Shown here: positions 46,221 through 58,662 of the stretch, piece by piece
Position numbering within the stretch: position 1 is the first letter of the stretch
Layout: the number at the start of each line of letters is the position of its first letter
Assembly (NCBI GenBank): GCA_964019415.1
Contig: OZ025887.1
Span: forward strand, 323,501 to 387,500
Length of the DNA: 64,000 nt
Direction: 5' to 3'
Source of the DNA: Ianthella basta
Lineage: Eukaryota; Porifera; Demospongiae; Verongiida; Ianthellidae
Translations under genes and position numbers: made by a program
Notes under the pieces: generated by a model
What the model saw: only the letters and a program-made list of their open reading frames with translations
Told to the model about the DNA's origin: nothing
The model's database searches: none

Positions 46221-48872
46221 CACCAGTGGAGACATGTGTTGTTGCTGCACTATTCCTTACCACTGCATGTGTGGTTCTTCCATTGCAGATTACATCAAGG
46301 GCAAGTCCCTGGCCGTTCCTATGAGGCAGTCTGCCCCACCTCCACCTTCTGGAAAGGTGAGGAGGACTCATGTCTTGTGTTAGCTGCAACAGGTGTTATT
46401 AGTAACTGCTGTGTTGTGAACACTCTGTGTGTGTGTGTGTGTGTGTATGTGTGTGTGTGTGTGTACATATGCACATTCCTTTCAGGTCTTGCCAGGTCCA
46501 GAGGAGGTAGCTGCCCACAGCTGGGGCTCCACCACTTGCCAGGAAACTTACCGGCAGCACAATGTCAGGCAAAAGGAACAAGATAGATTGGCTGAGATGC
46601 GTGTCAACCATGTGAGAGAGGGGCTGTGTGTGGCTGCATTAACTCACGTGTACTCCAAGAGTTGCTTGATTGCATGTTGCACGTTCCAGCATACTTTAAG
46701 GCACTCAGTACATTCGAATTGTGTGCAATGTGATCGTATTCATCTATCCACTTGCCTGTCCAACCACATGCAGGAGAGACACCAGGCACTCTCTGTCACT
46801 CTTACATGTGACAAAGGACGCAACAGTCGCGACAGGCAGTCCAGCAGTCAGTGACACAAGCCCTAACCACATCATCGTGTTCTGATGTGTAGCTAGGTCC
46901 TAACAATCAATAGTGGAGGTTCAATCAGGTCTCCCTCGCTCTCCTTCACATGCATTCTTCCCTGTCCAGTAATGGCTTCTTCCTATGGCGGCCATGCTGC
47001 AGCCCCTCTGGTGGAGTCAGCCGCACCTCCTAAGATGTCGTACAGGCACCTTGAGAGCAATGATGCTCTCTCCAACCCAACACGGCTCATTGGCACAAGC
47101 GAAGCTCAGGTACACACACCACACACAGAGCTAATGAGCACAGTACAAGTGTACTGAGTAGCCCTCCCACTGCTACTTACTCTCCACCTTCACACTGGAT
47201 GTGAAGGACTCCTATTACCAGCTGCTAGAAGGTGAGGGAGAGCTAGCGGGTCACATGCAGGGCCTCAGGACAGAGAGAAAGGCCCGGCAGCAGAGTAACA
47301 AGACCACCCACTTCCACCTCGGCTTTGACCACAAGGACAATGTGTCGGAGCAGGTGAGGGCTAATTGCACTTTCCTGTGAAAAATCCTGTGTGGCTTAGG
47401 TACCATCATACGTATCTATCACTGAACTTCACTAGCCAAAACTTTGAATTAATGACACGATGACAACTGCATAGTTGTCGAAACGTTTGGCTTCATTAAT
47501 TCAAAGTTTTAGCTAGTGAAGTTTGATGATAGATACGTATATCTGCACTTTCCTTGCACATGACGCAGTGGAGGTGGTGTAGTGTGGGACCAGTGTCCTT
47601 ATCTCTCTCTAGACGGCAGAGTATACCAAGAAGTCGGCCATCGACCCAAACTACCCCGTCGCTGGAAAGCCTACAGCCAGCAACTCCGCTGCCAAGAGTT
47701 ACTCTGTCGTCGCTCATGAGTATGCTATTGTACACACACATGCACTACACCACAGCAAGGATACACACATATGGTGGCGTGAACGAAGAGGGCAGTACTC
47801 CACCCAGCCACACTTGGATCTGTTCTTTTTCTGTCTCTCCCTTTCATACAGGGTGGACATGTGCCACCAGCATGGCTCCGAACAGCCTGCCAGCTCGGTT
47901 GCTGAATCCATGCAGAATGTACTTCTCCAAAGAACTCTGCTCAAGTTAGCTCAATGTACTATGTACTACTTGTGTACAAGTGTCTTCCAACAAAGATTGG
48001 TCCATGTGTGTGCAGTTAATGTGCATTGGCACAGCTACTCCTTCCTTCCTCTGTCATGTGTAGGATGGACGCAGCTCAAGACTCCCATTTGATGGGCCTC
48101 AGGAGAGCATTTCTTGAAGCAGACAAAGAGCTGTGAGCATTTCAACAATCCACTATTGGTTACTGTCAAATCACTAGAGCACCCCCTCCCTCCCTCCACC
48201 CCCTCCCTCCCCCACCCCCCTCTGTGCACATGCAGCTGTGGTACTGTGCCAAAAGGCAGTGTCCGAGCAATCTGCAGCAAGCTTGATATGACCCTACCTG
48301 ACAACCTTGACGAACTCATGGACAAGTAAGTGCACCACGACCAGTGACATACACACAGGGAAGAAGAATTGACATGCCCAGCACCTGTTCCTCCCTCCCT
48401 CCCTCCCCCAAAGGTGCGAAAAAGGCGGTCAGGTTGATTACCACGAGCTCACACTACAACTCTCTCGAAATACACAGGCAAGAAAGCTGGCCGATCCCCA
48501 CCTGGCCAGCCTTACTGGAAGAGACTATGCAGACCCAAGGGAAAAGAAGTAAGTGCTCTCTCTCTCTCCTTGGGCTCTGTGTTGAGCCACATGCCACATG
48601 CTGCTGTCTTCCTCCAGGTTGACAGCCACGCAGCAACTTGTGTTTGACACCAGCCACAAGCGCCTTGTGCCCAGTGTGACCTCTCATTACTTCCACACAG
48701 ACCCCAGCAAAGGTACACCCACACACTGCAACATACACACATACATGACTCAGGGAAGGTTTGTGCGTGCACCCATCATGATTAAGCCACAGGTTTTCTC
48801 CCAATCTCACCTTCCACAGGCCCTATGTTGAGCACTGCTAGAAAGGACTACATTCCTCCAGTACTTATGTGA
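43671..48872 (+). CDS. Putative axonemal microtubule-associated protein (TEX45/SAXO5-like)
   Basis: Multi-exon gene. Exon 1 (43671 to about 43855) reads MADREVMDTNAEDRMLAKLY and later LMKGMAYDIDCPQQS. Later exons repeat a pattern of a T-x-H-F/I-x-L/M-G-x-D box: QTHISLGSDKS (about 44900), ATHFSLGSDVPK (about 45480), STHFKFG (about 45970), TTHFHLGFDHKD (about 47310). Other parts include QETYRQHNVRQKEQ (about 46540) and a C-terminal KCEKGGQVDYHELTLQLSRN (about 48410), which resembles an EF-hand loop region. It ends ARKDYIPPVLM at 48872. Repeated HF-x-LG-x-D boxes are typical of sperm/cilia microtubule inner proteins such as TEX45, but the exact orthologue is uncertain. An upstream ATG at 43632 in the same frame is possible; I prefer 43671 because the X-box lies between the two. 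Confidence 0.65.
44456..44570. repeat. (GAT/GGT)n trinucleotide repeat
   Basis: Imperfect GATGAT/GGTGAT run in an intron of the axonemal-type gene. Confidence 0.95.
46142..46217. repeat. (CA)n microsatellite
   Basis: Pure CA run in an intron of the axonemal-type gene. Confidence 0.95.
47408..47540. mobile_element. 133-bp foldback MITE
   Basis: Nearly the whole element is an inverted repeat: ATACGTATCTATCA and AACTTCACTAGC at the left reappear as reverse complements at the right (GCTAGTGAAGTT, TGATAGATACGTAT). The centre contains a second small hairpin, GACAACTGCATAGTTGTC. It lies in an intron of the axonemal-type gene. Confidence 0.75.
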
Positions 48873-49031
48873 CACAACAACATTATAGCTTCCAATATTA
48901 TAGTTTTCAATAATAATAATAATAATAATCATAGTACATAAGCATGCGCGCTCAGTGCATAATAATATGGTGTACGTATAATCTGTTATGGAAGTCATAA
49001 GTACAAGTCATGTGTAAAAGAAAAAAAAAAG

Positions 49032-49113
49032 CGACGAAGGTGGGATTCGAACCCACGCGTGCAGAGCACAATGGATTAGCAGTCCATCGCCTTAACCACT
49101 CGGCCACCTCGTC
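49032..49113 (-). tRNA. tRNA-Ser (anticodon GCU)
   Basis: The minus strand folds as a class II tRNA: acceptor GACGAGG pairs with CTTCGTC (one G-U). The A box is TGGCCGAGTGG, the anticodon loop CTGCTAA gives GCT, a long variable arm follows (GTGCTCTGCACG), and the B box is GGTTCGAATCC. It has no intron. A run of T on the minus strand right after it (49021-49030) is the Pol III terminator. Confidence 0.93.
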
Positions 49114-49941
49114 AGCTGACAGCTAAACCTGTATTGGAAGTCCTTTAAATTAGACGTCATCTTCGGGCATCCTACACAGGAAATGCACACAGGTAATTTT
49201 CTGATACGAGATATGAAGCAGCACTCTGTCACTGACCTACACGATCTCTTCTCTGATACCTTTAACTTGTACTTTCGATGTCGCCTGTCAGGAGACACAC
49301 ACAGCATTAATTGCAGTCATAACCCATACTGTTACAAGTCAATGTAGCATCAGTTGACTCACATGACTCTCTTGCGAGGCTCAATTATATTTCTCTTCAG
49401 CAAGCTCTTGTACCTGTCCTGTGCTATGCTACCTTCAGGCTGTAAGAAAGAAATCACACTTGCACTGACAGTTCCACAGTCCTCACCCCCCCACACACAC
49501 CCTCACCCCCCCCCCACACACACCCTCAACCCCCTCACCCCCCCCCCCCCCCCAACACACTGGAGATCTGTACCTCGAGTTTCCTTAGTGACCCAGTTAG
49601 CTCACTGCTCAACTTCACATCAGTCATTGGCTCTTCATACCTGAGGTAACAGATGACCCCACCAACTCACTCTCCACAACACAGCTGAGCTCATAGCACC
49701 AGCAATCTCTTACCTTATCCGTCCTAGTCTCAGTGTCTTCCTTCCTAACTCTGCTTTCTCCTTCCGTTTCCTTTCCAACTTTTCAGCCAGCAAAACCTCG
49801 TCCCTTTTCACTTCCTTATTCAATGTCTTCAGTCGAAAGACCTCTCCTTCACGGACCTTTCTCTGCTTTTCCATGACTTGTTGAACATGCTGCACAAACA
49901 ACAGACCAGACCAGACAACACAACACACTACAGTACACAGG

Positions 49942-49980
<39 letters not shown>

Positions 49981-52900
49981 CGCGCGCACACGCACACAGA
50001 GAGAGAGACAGACAGACAGACACACACTACACACACACAGACAGACACACACATACACACACACACACTTGCAAAGCTGCAATATTATGGCAATGGGATG
50101 GAGCAGACCTGTTCCCTCCTTTCTGTCTCCTTCCTCTTCTGTTTCACTGTTCTGCGGTCATCTGCTCTTATAGGTCGTTTGTATGTAGCCACATCACTGT
50201 CCTGACCACTCCCCTCATCAGCACTAGGGATGTCCTCAAAGAGGCCCTCTGAGATTTCCTTCAACCAAATGTGCTACAGTAGAGGGTACATGAGCGTGTG
50301 CCATTGTACACAGCACACAGCAGACCTCACATACATACATACATACATACATACATACATACATACATACATACATACATACATACATACATACATAGAC
50401 CTCACAGGTGCAACTCAAAAGGAGGCACGAACATACCTTGCACATAACACATCATAGGAATGTGACAAACTGCTCTTGATCAACATGCACACATGCACAC
50501 ACGCATGCATGAGCACGCACACACATGGTCACACACACAAGGGAGGCCCACCACAACAGCATATGATCTAAGCCCAAAACACTTCACAGCTGCATAGACC
50601 ATTTAGGTATTGCATTCCCACACCCAGCACAGTGCACTGCACATTCCAGTCACATTGCATGATGCACGTTACATGGTCATATAGGGCAAGGAATGCACAC
50701 AGGTATTGAGTGAATAGAGGCTGTAGCCTGGGAACAGCAGGGTGGGAGGGTTACATTGCATAGCACACACCCAACTAAGTCCAATAGTGTAAATAACTCA
50801 AGTGTAACATCATCCAACCACAGGCAAGGGGAATAAAACAGGAAGTGATTAGTTCGCAATTCTTGTGGGTGTTCACCTCTCGCTGCAGGTGTCCCAGCTG
50901 AGGTACTCCTCTGTACCACCGCTCCACTTTCTCCTCCTCCTTCTCCCTCACCTCCTCCTCCGCCACAGCCACCCTCAGCAGGTCTTGGTGATCACCAAAT
51001 GAAGGGTTGTAGGACGCACCTCCCTCAGCCACCTTCACTGCCGGCAGGAGGGAGGGCTGGCGGTGGGCCAGGGTCTTCGGCAGCTGTGCATAGGAGGAAG
51101 GGAGGGGGGAGGGAGGGAGGGGAGGGAGGAAGGGAGGGGGGAGGGAGGGGGGAGGGAGGGAGGGGAGGGAGGAAAGAAGGGACGGAGGGGAGGGAGGGAG
51201 GGGAGGGAGGGAGGGGAGGAAGGGAGGAAGGAAGGGACGGAGGGAGAGAGGGGGGAGGGGGGAGGGAGGGGGGAGGGAGGGGAGGGAGGGAGGGAGGGAG
51301 GGAGGGGAGGGAGGGAGGGAGGAAGGGACAGAGGGAGGGAGGGAGGGAGGGGAGGGAGGGAGGGAGGGAGGAAGGGGGAGGAAGGGGGGAGGAAGGGGGG
51401 AGGGAGGGAGGGGAGGGAGGGGAGGAAGGGAGGGAGGGAGGGAGGGGAGGAGGGAGGGAGGGAGGAAAGAAGGGCAGAGGGAGGGGGGAGGGGGAGGGAG
51501 GGGGAGGGAGGGAGGGAGGGAGGGAGGGAGGGGGAGAGTGTGTGCCACTGCTGTGTGCTAGAGGGTTGTGTGTGAGCACTGCTGGTAGAGTGTTGGTATG
51601 TGAGTGATGCTATTTGGAAAGGTGTAGTGGAATCCATTGTCTGAGCCACAAAGGATTCTTTTCATTCATGTAGTGGACTTTGTATATGTGAGAATGTGGC
51701 ATAGCCATTGTATAACAAGGTCTGAAGTGAGTAGGAGAGCCTCTATGATATCACCTGACGGGGGCTCATAGCCACACCTGAGGTGGCAGGGGTGGGTCCA
51801 CTGCTCAGGGTCACATGACAATGAATCCTCAGCAAGAGTGAGAATGTGCCAGCTGACCCTAGAGCCACAGCTCCTACCTCACCTTAGGCTTGTTCTTGCC
51901 AGTCATTTTAAGGAAGATCTGTTCTTCCTCCTTCTCCTTGGGGTCATCAACTGCATCCCAGATGTCACGCACACCTCCCCTCTGGGCCCTCTCAACATCA
52001 CATCCTGCTCCTCCTGGCAGTGCAGTCCTCTCTTTTGCTCTGTGAAGTGCCCTCCTCCCAAGCCTGCTTCGTTTGAGCCGTCCCACAATAGGCTCTTCAC
52101 ACTCAGAGCTGTCAGAATCACATGAGTGCATGTTATTGTCTTGTGTTGATTGTTTAGCAGTCGCGCCTTTCCTCCTCTTCCTGCTCCGCTGCTCAACACC
52201 ACATGTCAGTAGGACGTATTTACCGTGGCAGATATTCGGCTGGGGCCAGGTGCTCTCAGTGGAACCAGGCCCCGTCCCTTCCAGGCACCGTCCTTCGGTA
52301 GATATCACAAACAGCTCCTCGTTCGGCCTGTCCATGGCAGGGCCACTGTGGATTGGGCAGAGTGAAACATCTAACAAGTCGCATGACAAGGTCAACGCAG
52401 GCAGATTGGCTAATGAAGTCAGTGCATTAGCCAACACCTGCACTCAGCAACATACTGCTAAATATATAAATGTATTGATTGTAGTGAACAAGCTGTCAAA
52501 GATGGGGGCTGGTCACCATGGAAACATGTCACAACTTGCTTAAATACAGTATTCAAATAAATGAAATTCAGTAATTACCCAATTGATTTAAATAAAGTGG
52601 AAATAAGGTGGAAATTCCCACTGTGTCAGCAGTCATTGTGTCTGCTCCTGACCACAGTGAACCAGGCTGGACGACTGGGAACCACACACACACCTGTCAT
52701 TTCAATGACTGACACGTGCTGGTACAGTGCCTTACAATCACCGTGGCAATGCTACAATCACCATGACAACATTCCTGTCATGCCTACACTCGTGCAACAC
52801 TCACCCATCACTAACCTCACACCATACACACACACACGCAGCGCACGCACAAACACACAGCACAGTTATCGTCATGGCGATTGAATTCAATGACCAAGTG

Positions 52901-54840
52901 GTGGCACACGTGATCGCCGGTGCAGAGGTAACGATAATTGAGTCAATGAACTGTGAATTGGGACTGCTAATCCTAGCACCCAGTGACACTCTCCCCACAC
53001 TAATGCAAGGGGGGGGGGGGGGAGCTGAAAATGAACTTAACATTCAGTGCAAATCTAGTCCATTAAGGCCTGAATGCTGGGATGCCCCCGGGTGGGCAGT
53101 TGCTCAAATCATATTCTGTTCTATAGAGATAACACAAAGAAGTATTGAGATAGAATCACTTCAAGTGAGAAGGATGGCATGGGACCTGATTGTGGAGTGG
53201 AGGGCAGGTCCCAAGGGACCATACCAGTGCAAATGGTGAATGGGATGAATGAGCATCCCAGGATGTGGCGAGGGGAGAAGAGTCATTGGAGGCACAGCTG
53301 GTGGTCACACGGCGACTAGTGGACAGGTGGGTGCATGCATGCGTGTGAGGGGGCACCATCTAGTGCCAACAGATCACGCAAACTCAACAGCAGAGAGCAG
53401 TGTACTGTGTTGTCCATTAATCTTGTACTGCAGGTACACACGAGCATTCACCACCAGGACACCAGAACAGTTAGGTACAACCCAAGTACCATGTACCTGC
53501 ACAATACCCTCTGTGCTACATCATGTGAGTATCTGTTCAGTACACATGATTCTTCCCCCTGTCCCGCCCCTCCAACATGATGGTCAGAGCACTCAACCCT
53601 CCTCCTCCCTTCCCTCTCTTTTCCTCCCCTCCCCACTCTTCCCCCTCTTGGCCACTTCCCTCCAAAATGGTGGTACGAGCACTCAACCCTCCTCCTCCCT
53701 TCCCTCTCTGCTCCATCTTCCCCCTCCCTCCGTTCCTCCCCACTCCTCTCTTCCTTCCCACTCCTCCCCTCCCACCCCTTCCTCTCTTCCTCCCCACTCC
53801 TCCCTGCTCTTCCCTTCCTCTCTTCCTCCCCACTCCTCCCCTCCCACCCCTCCCACCCCTTCCTTCTCACTCCTCCCCTCCCACCCCTTCCTCCCTTCCT
53901 CCCTTCCTCCCTTCCCACCCCTTCCTTCCCACTCCTCCCCTCCCACCCCTTCCTCTCTTCCTCCCCACTTCTCCCCTCCCTCCCTTCCTCCCCACTCCTC
54001 TCTTCCTTCCCACTCCTCCCCTCCCACCCCTTCCTCTCTTCCTCCCCACTCCTCCCTGCCCTTCCCTTCCTCTCTTCCTCCCCACTCCTCCCCTCCCACC
54101 CCTCTACTATGACATACATGGGTGAGTGAGCGCGCTGCCAACTCACTACACGTAGGAGGAAGCTGTCCCATGCCTGCAGCCCGGTAGGCGCTGGCGGTGT
54201 CTGATGTCACAAATAAGGCGACACACAGCAGAAGCCTAAAACAGACAATGCAGATCAGCTACCGTTTGTATATACACCAGCTGCCCACTTGTCTGTGTCT
54301 GTGTGTGTGTGTGTGTGCATGTGTGACTTCCTCTGGAAGGCATCCCAACCAGCTCTGGTCCATAATTGGATAGTGAATGCCATCACAGTGGAGAATGATG
54401 ATGTGCACTTGTGAATATGACCTGATAGCCTCTCAGGGAATGCAAGTATGTGTGTACGTGCTCAACACAGCCACTGCACCCAGCACCGCACCATATGTAG
54501 ATGACTGCACAAACACACACACACACATGCATTGGCTCAACCAATACCACCTTCACAGTCAGTGAGCAGGTGGTTAGGTGAGAGGGTGATGCTTTTATGG
54601 ACATGACTACAATCACACGTTTTAATATAACTCAAGCGCGCCATGCTTGACGCGAAGGTGGACTTAAATTGAAGAAAAGCGGCGAAGCAGCCAATCCTAC
54701 CCTGTCCTCTCCTCTCTCCTTTTGTCCTCTAGGTAGGTCTCCACATCTCTGACGTCTGTGAACTTTCTCCAGTTCCTCTTTTTGTTTTTACTGTACTTTC
54801 TCTTCTTCGCAGCAACCGAGCCAGAAGCGCTGTCGGCCAT
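49092..54840 (-). CDS. NOP53: Ribosome biogenesis factor NOP53
   Basis: Nucleolar protein needed for 60S subunit maturation; it recruits the exosome to pre-60S. Exon 1 starts at 54840 ([20 protein letters not shown], then [19 protein letters not shown]). Middle exons: [20 protein letters not shown] and TGKNKPK (about 51900-51960), and [16 protein letters not shown] (about 50990-51030), the family hallmark. Then come a long Lys/Arg/Glu-rich helical exon (about 49720-49890, [20 protein letters not shown]), [15 protein letters not shown] (about 49600), [20 protein letters not shown] (about 49400) and [11 protein letters not shown] (about 49260). The expected C-terminus comes just after EKRS. The frame instead stays open to a stop at 49092, inside the tRNA gene, so the true 3' end is uncertain. 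Introns hold long purine and pyrimidine tracts. Confidence 0.85.
50331..50396. repeat. (ACAT)n tetranucleotide repeat
   Basis: About 16 CATA/ACAT units in a NOP53 intron. Confidence 0.95.
51092..51535. repeat. (GGGA)n polypurine tract
   Basis: About 440 bases of nearly pure G/A on the plus strand (C-rich pyrimidine on the NOP53 transcript), adjacent to a NOP53 exon. Confidence 0.95.
52990..53240. other. NOP53 intron without further features
   Basis: A poly-G run at about 53010-53022, otherwise unremarkable intron sequence. Confidence 0.4.
53558..54110. repeat. Polypyrimidine CCTTCCTCTCTTCCTCCCC repeat
   Basis: About 550 bases of C/T on the plus strand with irregular tandem units in a NOP53 intron. 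It is purine on the transcript. Confidence 0.95.
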
Positions 54841-55073
54841 TTTACCACAGACACGTGGTCACAGTTGGTTAATATCTGGAAAATGACATCTTCATTATTA
54901 ATTTTCAATTCATATCAAAGTGCCAGGCTAATGATCAAATGGAATGACGGCGCACATACGTGATTCCCTTCAAATTCTTGGTCAGTGAGATGGATGACCT
55001 GTCTACAGCGCTCGCATAGTTCCGTTTCCTGTGCTTTCGATTCGGCAGCGGCCCAGCGGCCGCGGACAGGCGT

Positions 55074-55081
55074 TATATAAA
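55074..55081 (+). promoter_or_regulatory. TATA box of the small membrane-protein gene
   Basis: TATATAAAG about 120 bases before the ATG at 55198, in a GC-rich setting. Confidence 0.5.
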
Positions 55082-55197
55082 GCGACGCGACGCGACAGCT
55101 GCAATTCCTTGCGTGTCGGTCCATAACAGCACGTGCCTTGCTACATTGGAGTTGATCTAACAGATCATTGCGTAGATTGTGGTTAGAACGAGCTAAG

Positions 55198-56791
55198 ATG
55201 TCTGCAACATTACTGATCGCGTTGAGCGCCGTGTTGGCAGCAGTAGCAGGTAAGAGCTCTAGTGGAAATGACACGATCGCACTCAGCTTGGGCGCGGGCA
55301 TACACAGGGCGGGTTCAACAGTGTGTTTACACTGTTACTACATTCGAAGTTATGCTTCAATCTGGTAGAAGTTATTAATCCCAGGTTATTGGGTATTGTT
55401 AGAAGAGAGTTGGCTGCACACATTACACACACGTGCAGTCTACAGGTATGTGACTGAGTGTGCTCTTCTCTGGGTCCCACACAGGAAATCCTGACATTGG
55501 CAGCTTAGTACCTGTCTTCACGACCACCTGTTCTGATGGCACTGTGTGCCCATCAAATGTAACAGAGGCCACGATAGCCCAGAGAACTGGGACAGAGGTG
55601 GCCAATGAGTGTTGTGCTTACTTCCGAGGAGGATGCTGCACACCCACAGAGAACCAGCAGCTGGTGATCTGGTGAGTCGCCCCACATGCACTATACCACC
55701 TCCCACTGCTCCATGCTTGTGCTTTTGGATACACAGTGGAACCTCCCAAATCAGGAAATGTTTTAGATGGTTTAGGACAGGCCCAAGTGTCCTGATTAGA
55801 TAAGATTGAGTGTCTAAGATTAAAGCAAGTGTCCCCACCCGCTAGTACAATGCAAGAGGTGTTCTTTATCAATGTCACTACCACCAATGGCCTATTCTAG
55901 TACAATGTGTGAGGTGTTCACTGGGTTAAGTAAGCGTCCACGTCTCACTTTGGCAGTGAATACAAGTGTAAGTAAACAAAGAGTTCGTAAATTAACAGAT
56001 GGCACAGTGAGATTGCTAATAAATTAGGTATATAATAGGATTAGTAGACTGTTTCCAAGGCAACCACAACTTCAGTGTCAGTTCAGCCATAAACTGGTTT
56101 CTTTCAATCCATACACTGTGCAGTCTGTCTGTGTGCAGATCTCCATGCAGAGGAGGTGAGGTCAGGTTTACAGTAGCTCCACCATGCAACCAAATGCTAG
56201 GTAGCTGAAGTCAGTGGTACGGTGCAGACGTGCTGTGTAGCGTCCACAGGATGTGCCAATCTGTTCCACTAGCCCTTGTGCTACAGTAAATGCACCTGAC
56301 CTCCCCACCACACTGCTCCATGTGCAACCACACACAGATTGCATCACTGCTGATGACACTGCAATGTAATGACCAGTATGAACATTCATCAGTTGTACTT
56401 CCCTTGGCACAGCTGTGGATGGTTGCATTGTAATTCATTACACTTTAGACTACAGTAGGTTGTCCCTGCATATAAGAACGGTGCTACTTCTGTCTGACTC
56501 AGCACTGCACCCACTGTGTGCACGGGTCAATGATATCTCCTTGCCTCCCCTTGCATGCTTTGCAGGTTCCAAGTGGCCCTGGGGTTAGGAATTGGGGTGC
56601 CGTTCCTCGTTGCCCTTACGTTGGCTCTGCTCATATTTGGCTGCATTTACTACAAGCTACGTTATGCCAATCCACGTGAATCCACAATTGAGAAGGACAT
56701 CTTCAGGTCACCAGCTACCAAGACTTACTCTTACTGGAACACGTATGCGAATGGGAGCACAGAGAGAGCAATTTTCCAACCAAAAAGCTAG
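55198..56791 (+). CDS. Small Cys-rich single-pass membrane protein, unrecognised
   Basis: Three coding exons. Exon 1 (55198 to about 55249) encodes a signal peptide, MSATLLIALSAVLAAVA. Exon 2 (about 55485-55671) gives a short ectodomain with CSDGTVCPSNVTEATI (one N-glycosylation site, NVT) and ECCAYFRGGCC. Exon 3 (about 56566-56791) gives a transmembrane helix (FQVALGLGIGVPFLVALTLA and on), then a basic-aromatic tail with YYKLRYANPRESTIEKD and SYWNTYANGS, ending at TAG. The total is about 155 residues, predicted type I. The CC...GCC plus one-helix layout is loosely like Shisa or CYYR1-type proteins, but I do not recognise the family. TATA-driven, between NOP53 and a repeat region. Confidence 0.7.
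55734..55815. mobile_element. Possible MITE terminal fragment
   Basis: CAGTGGAACCTCCCAAATCA and the downstream TCCTGATTAGATAAGATTG resemble ends of pogo-type MITEs. The second end is not clear. Confidence 0.25.
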
Positions 56792-57156
56792 TTTCACAGC
56801 ACACACTGGAACTGAGACTCTTCTGGTTGCCGTGTGTGTGTGTATGTATGTATGTATGTCCCCTTGTACTCATGTTATGTGGTGCTCCCTTTACTGTTTG
56901 CTACTTGTTCTCACATGTTAATATGACCAACATGCTCAAACATTGGCATGTACTCAGCAGGTCCATTTCAATTGCAGCTATTGTTTGTTGAATGCATTCA
57001 TTCAAATGTGAAGGATGTCCTGACATTCCATCTTCATTCTCAGCCTGTCTCCCACGGAGGAGTGTGCCAAGACCAAGATGCATTTCGATAGAGCATGTCT
57101 CACCATCCATGGTATTTAGTTCCACGGCTGACTAACTTAATGTCTGCACTTACCAC

Positions 57157-57610
57157 CACCTCCTCACACCAACCCACCCCCACACCTCCTCACACCAACC
57201 CACCCCCACACCTCCTCACACCAACCCACCCCCACACCTCACACCAGCCCACCCCCACACCTCACACCAACCCACCCCCACACCTCACACCAGCCCACCC
57301 CCACACCTCCTCACACCAGCCACCCCCACACCTCACACCAACCCACCCCCACACCTCACACCAGCCCACCCCCACACCTCACACCAGCCCACCCCCACAC
57401 CTCACACCAGCCCACCCCCACACCTCCTCACACCAGCCACCCCCACACCTCCTCACACCAGCCCACCCCCACACCTCACACCAGCCCACCCCCACACCTC
57501 ACACCAACCCACCCCCACACCTCCTCACACCAACCCACCCCCACACCTCCTCACACCAACCCACCCCCACACCTCCTCACACCAACCCACCCCCACACCT
57601 CACATACACA
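57157..57610. repeat. 18/26-bp CACCCCCACACCTC minisatellite
   Basis: Tandem units built from CACACCAACCCACCCCCACAC with optional CTCCT, about 20 copies. Confidence 0.93.
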
Positions 57611-57837
57611 CACCCACAAAAGTGTCTCATACACAGCCACCACACACCATGCACTAACTAGATGCAAGCTGCACACACTATAATGAGTGCATGGGCTCAA
57701 GGAATGGTCACAGTACAGCACACACACACACACACACACATAGGGAAGTGGATGGCAGAGCATGGACAGTGCATGATCGGAGTAAATGGTAGATGTGCCT
57801 GCATGTGTGTACAGGTGGCTACACCCACTCCACTGGG

Positions 57838-58180
57838 GCATATACTGGGGGAGACACACCCACTTCACTGTACGCAGGGGTGTACACCGGGGGAGACACA
57901 CCCACTTCACTGTACGCAGGGGTCTACACCGGGGGAGACACACCCACTTCACTGTACGCAGGGGTGTACACCGGGGGAGACACACCCACTTCACTGTACG
58001 CAGGGGTGTACACCGGGGGAGACACACCCACTTCACTGTACGCAGGGGCATACACCAGGGAAGACACACCCACTTCACTGCACGCAGGGGTGTACACCGG
58101 GGGAGACACACCCACTTCACTGCACGCAGGGGCATACACCGGGGGAGACACACCCACTCCACTGCACGCAAGTGTATATA
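57838..58180. repeat. 42-bp minisatellite
   Basis: Eight copies of a 42-base unit starting GGGGTGTACACCGGGGGAGA. All three frames stay open, which makes spurious reading frames. The stretch 56792-58660 has no supported gene besides the two minisatellites. Confidence 0.95.
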
Positions 58181-58662
58181 CATCAAGAGAGCCCCACCCA
58201 CCAGTATACCACTGCAGGACAGAGTATGTGTAACACAAGGCACAGTCTTAATATAGCATAGTGAGCTACAGGTACCCTTACCGTGGCATAAACATAGTAC
58301 TGATGTGGTTTCCAGGGCAACCATCCAGTCACCTACATATACCCATAACCTCTGAATGGTTGACATGACAACTAACTCCATTATAAGGCCCAAAGGGGTT
58401 CTATTGGGAAGTGAATGTGGTCAATAAAGCTGGAACAGGTGACAAGGGCTAATTATTCCATTAATTGATTAGTTTATACATGAACTTAATCAAAACTCTA
58501 TTAGCACCAATCCAATAATCCTACAAAGTTGCAAAATCACAACAATGCATTAAGAGTACTGGTACATAAATATAGAATAGTGTAGTGCATAGAACAAACA
58601 AACAAACACTAACTAACAACAACAACATAACATGTAATTGAACCTGTGCACCTGTGTGCGTT

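Noticed and set aside
50775-51649. Pro/Ser- and Gly/Glu-rich open frames near 51 kb and 54 kb
   Set aside because: They are translations of GGGA and CCTT tracts inside NOP53 introns.
52727-53239. Candidate gene reading [19 protein letters not shown]
   Set aside because: It lies in a NOP53 intron with no recognisable domain or splice partners, and a poly-G run interrupts it.
57662-58261. Open frames across the 42-bp repeat as a secreted repeat protein
   Set aside because: 42 is a multiple of three, so all frames stay open by construction. No signal peptide, splice context or codon bias supports a gene.
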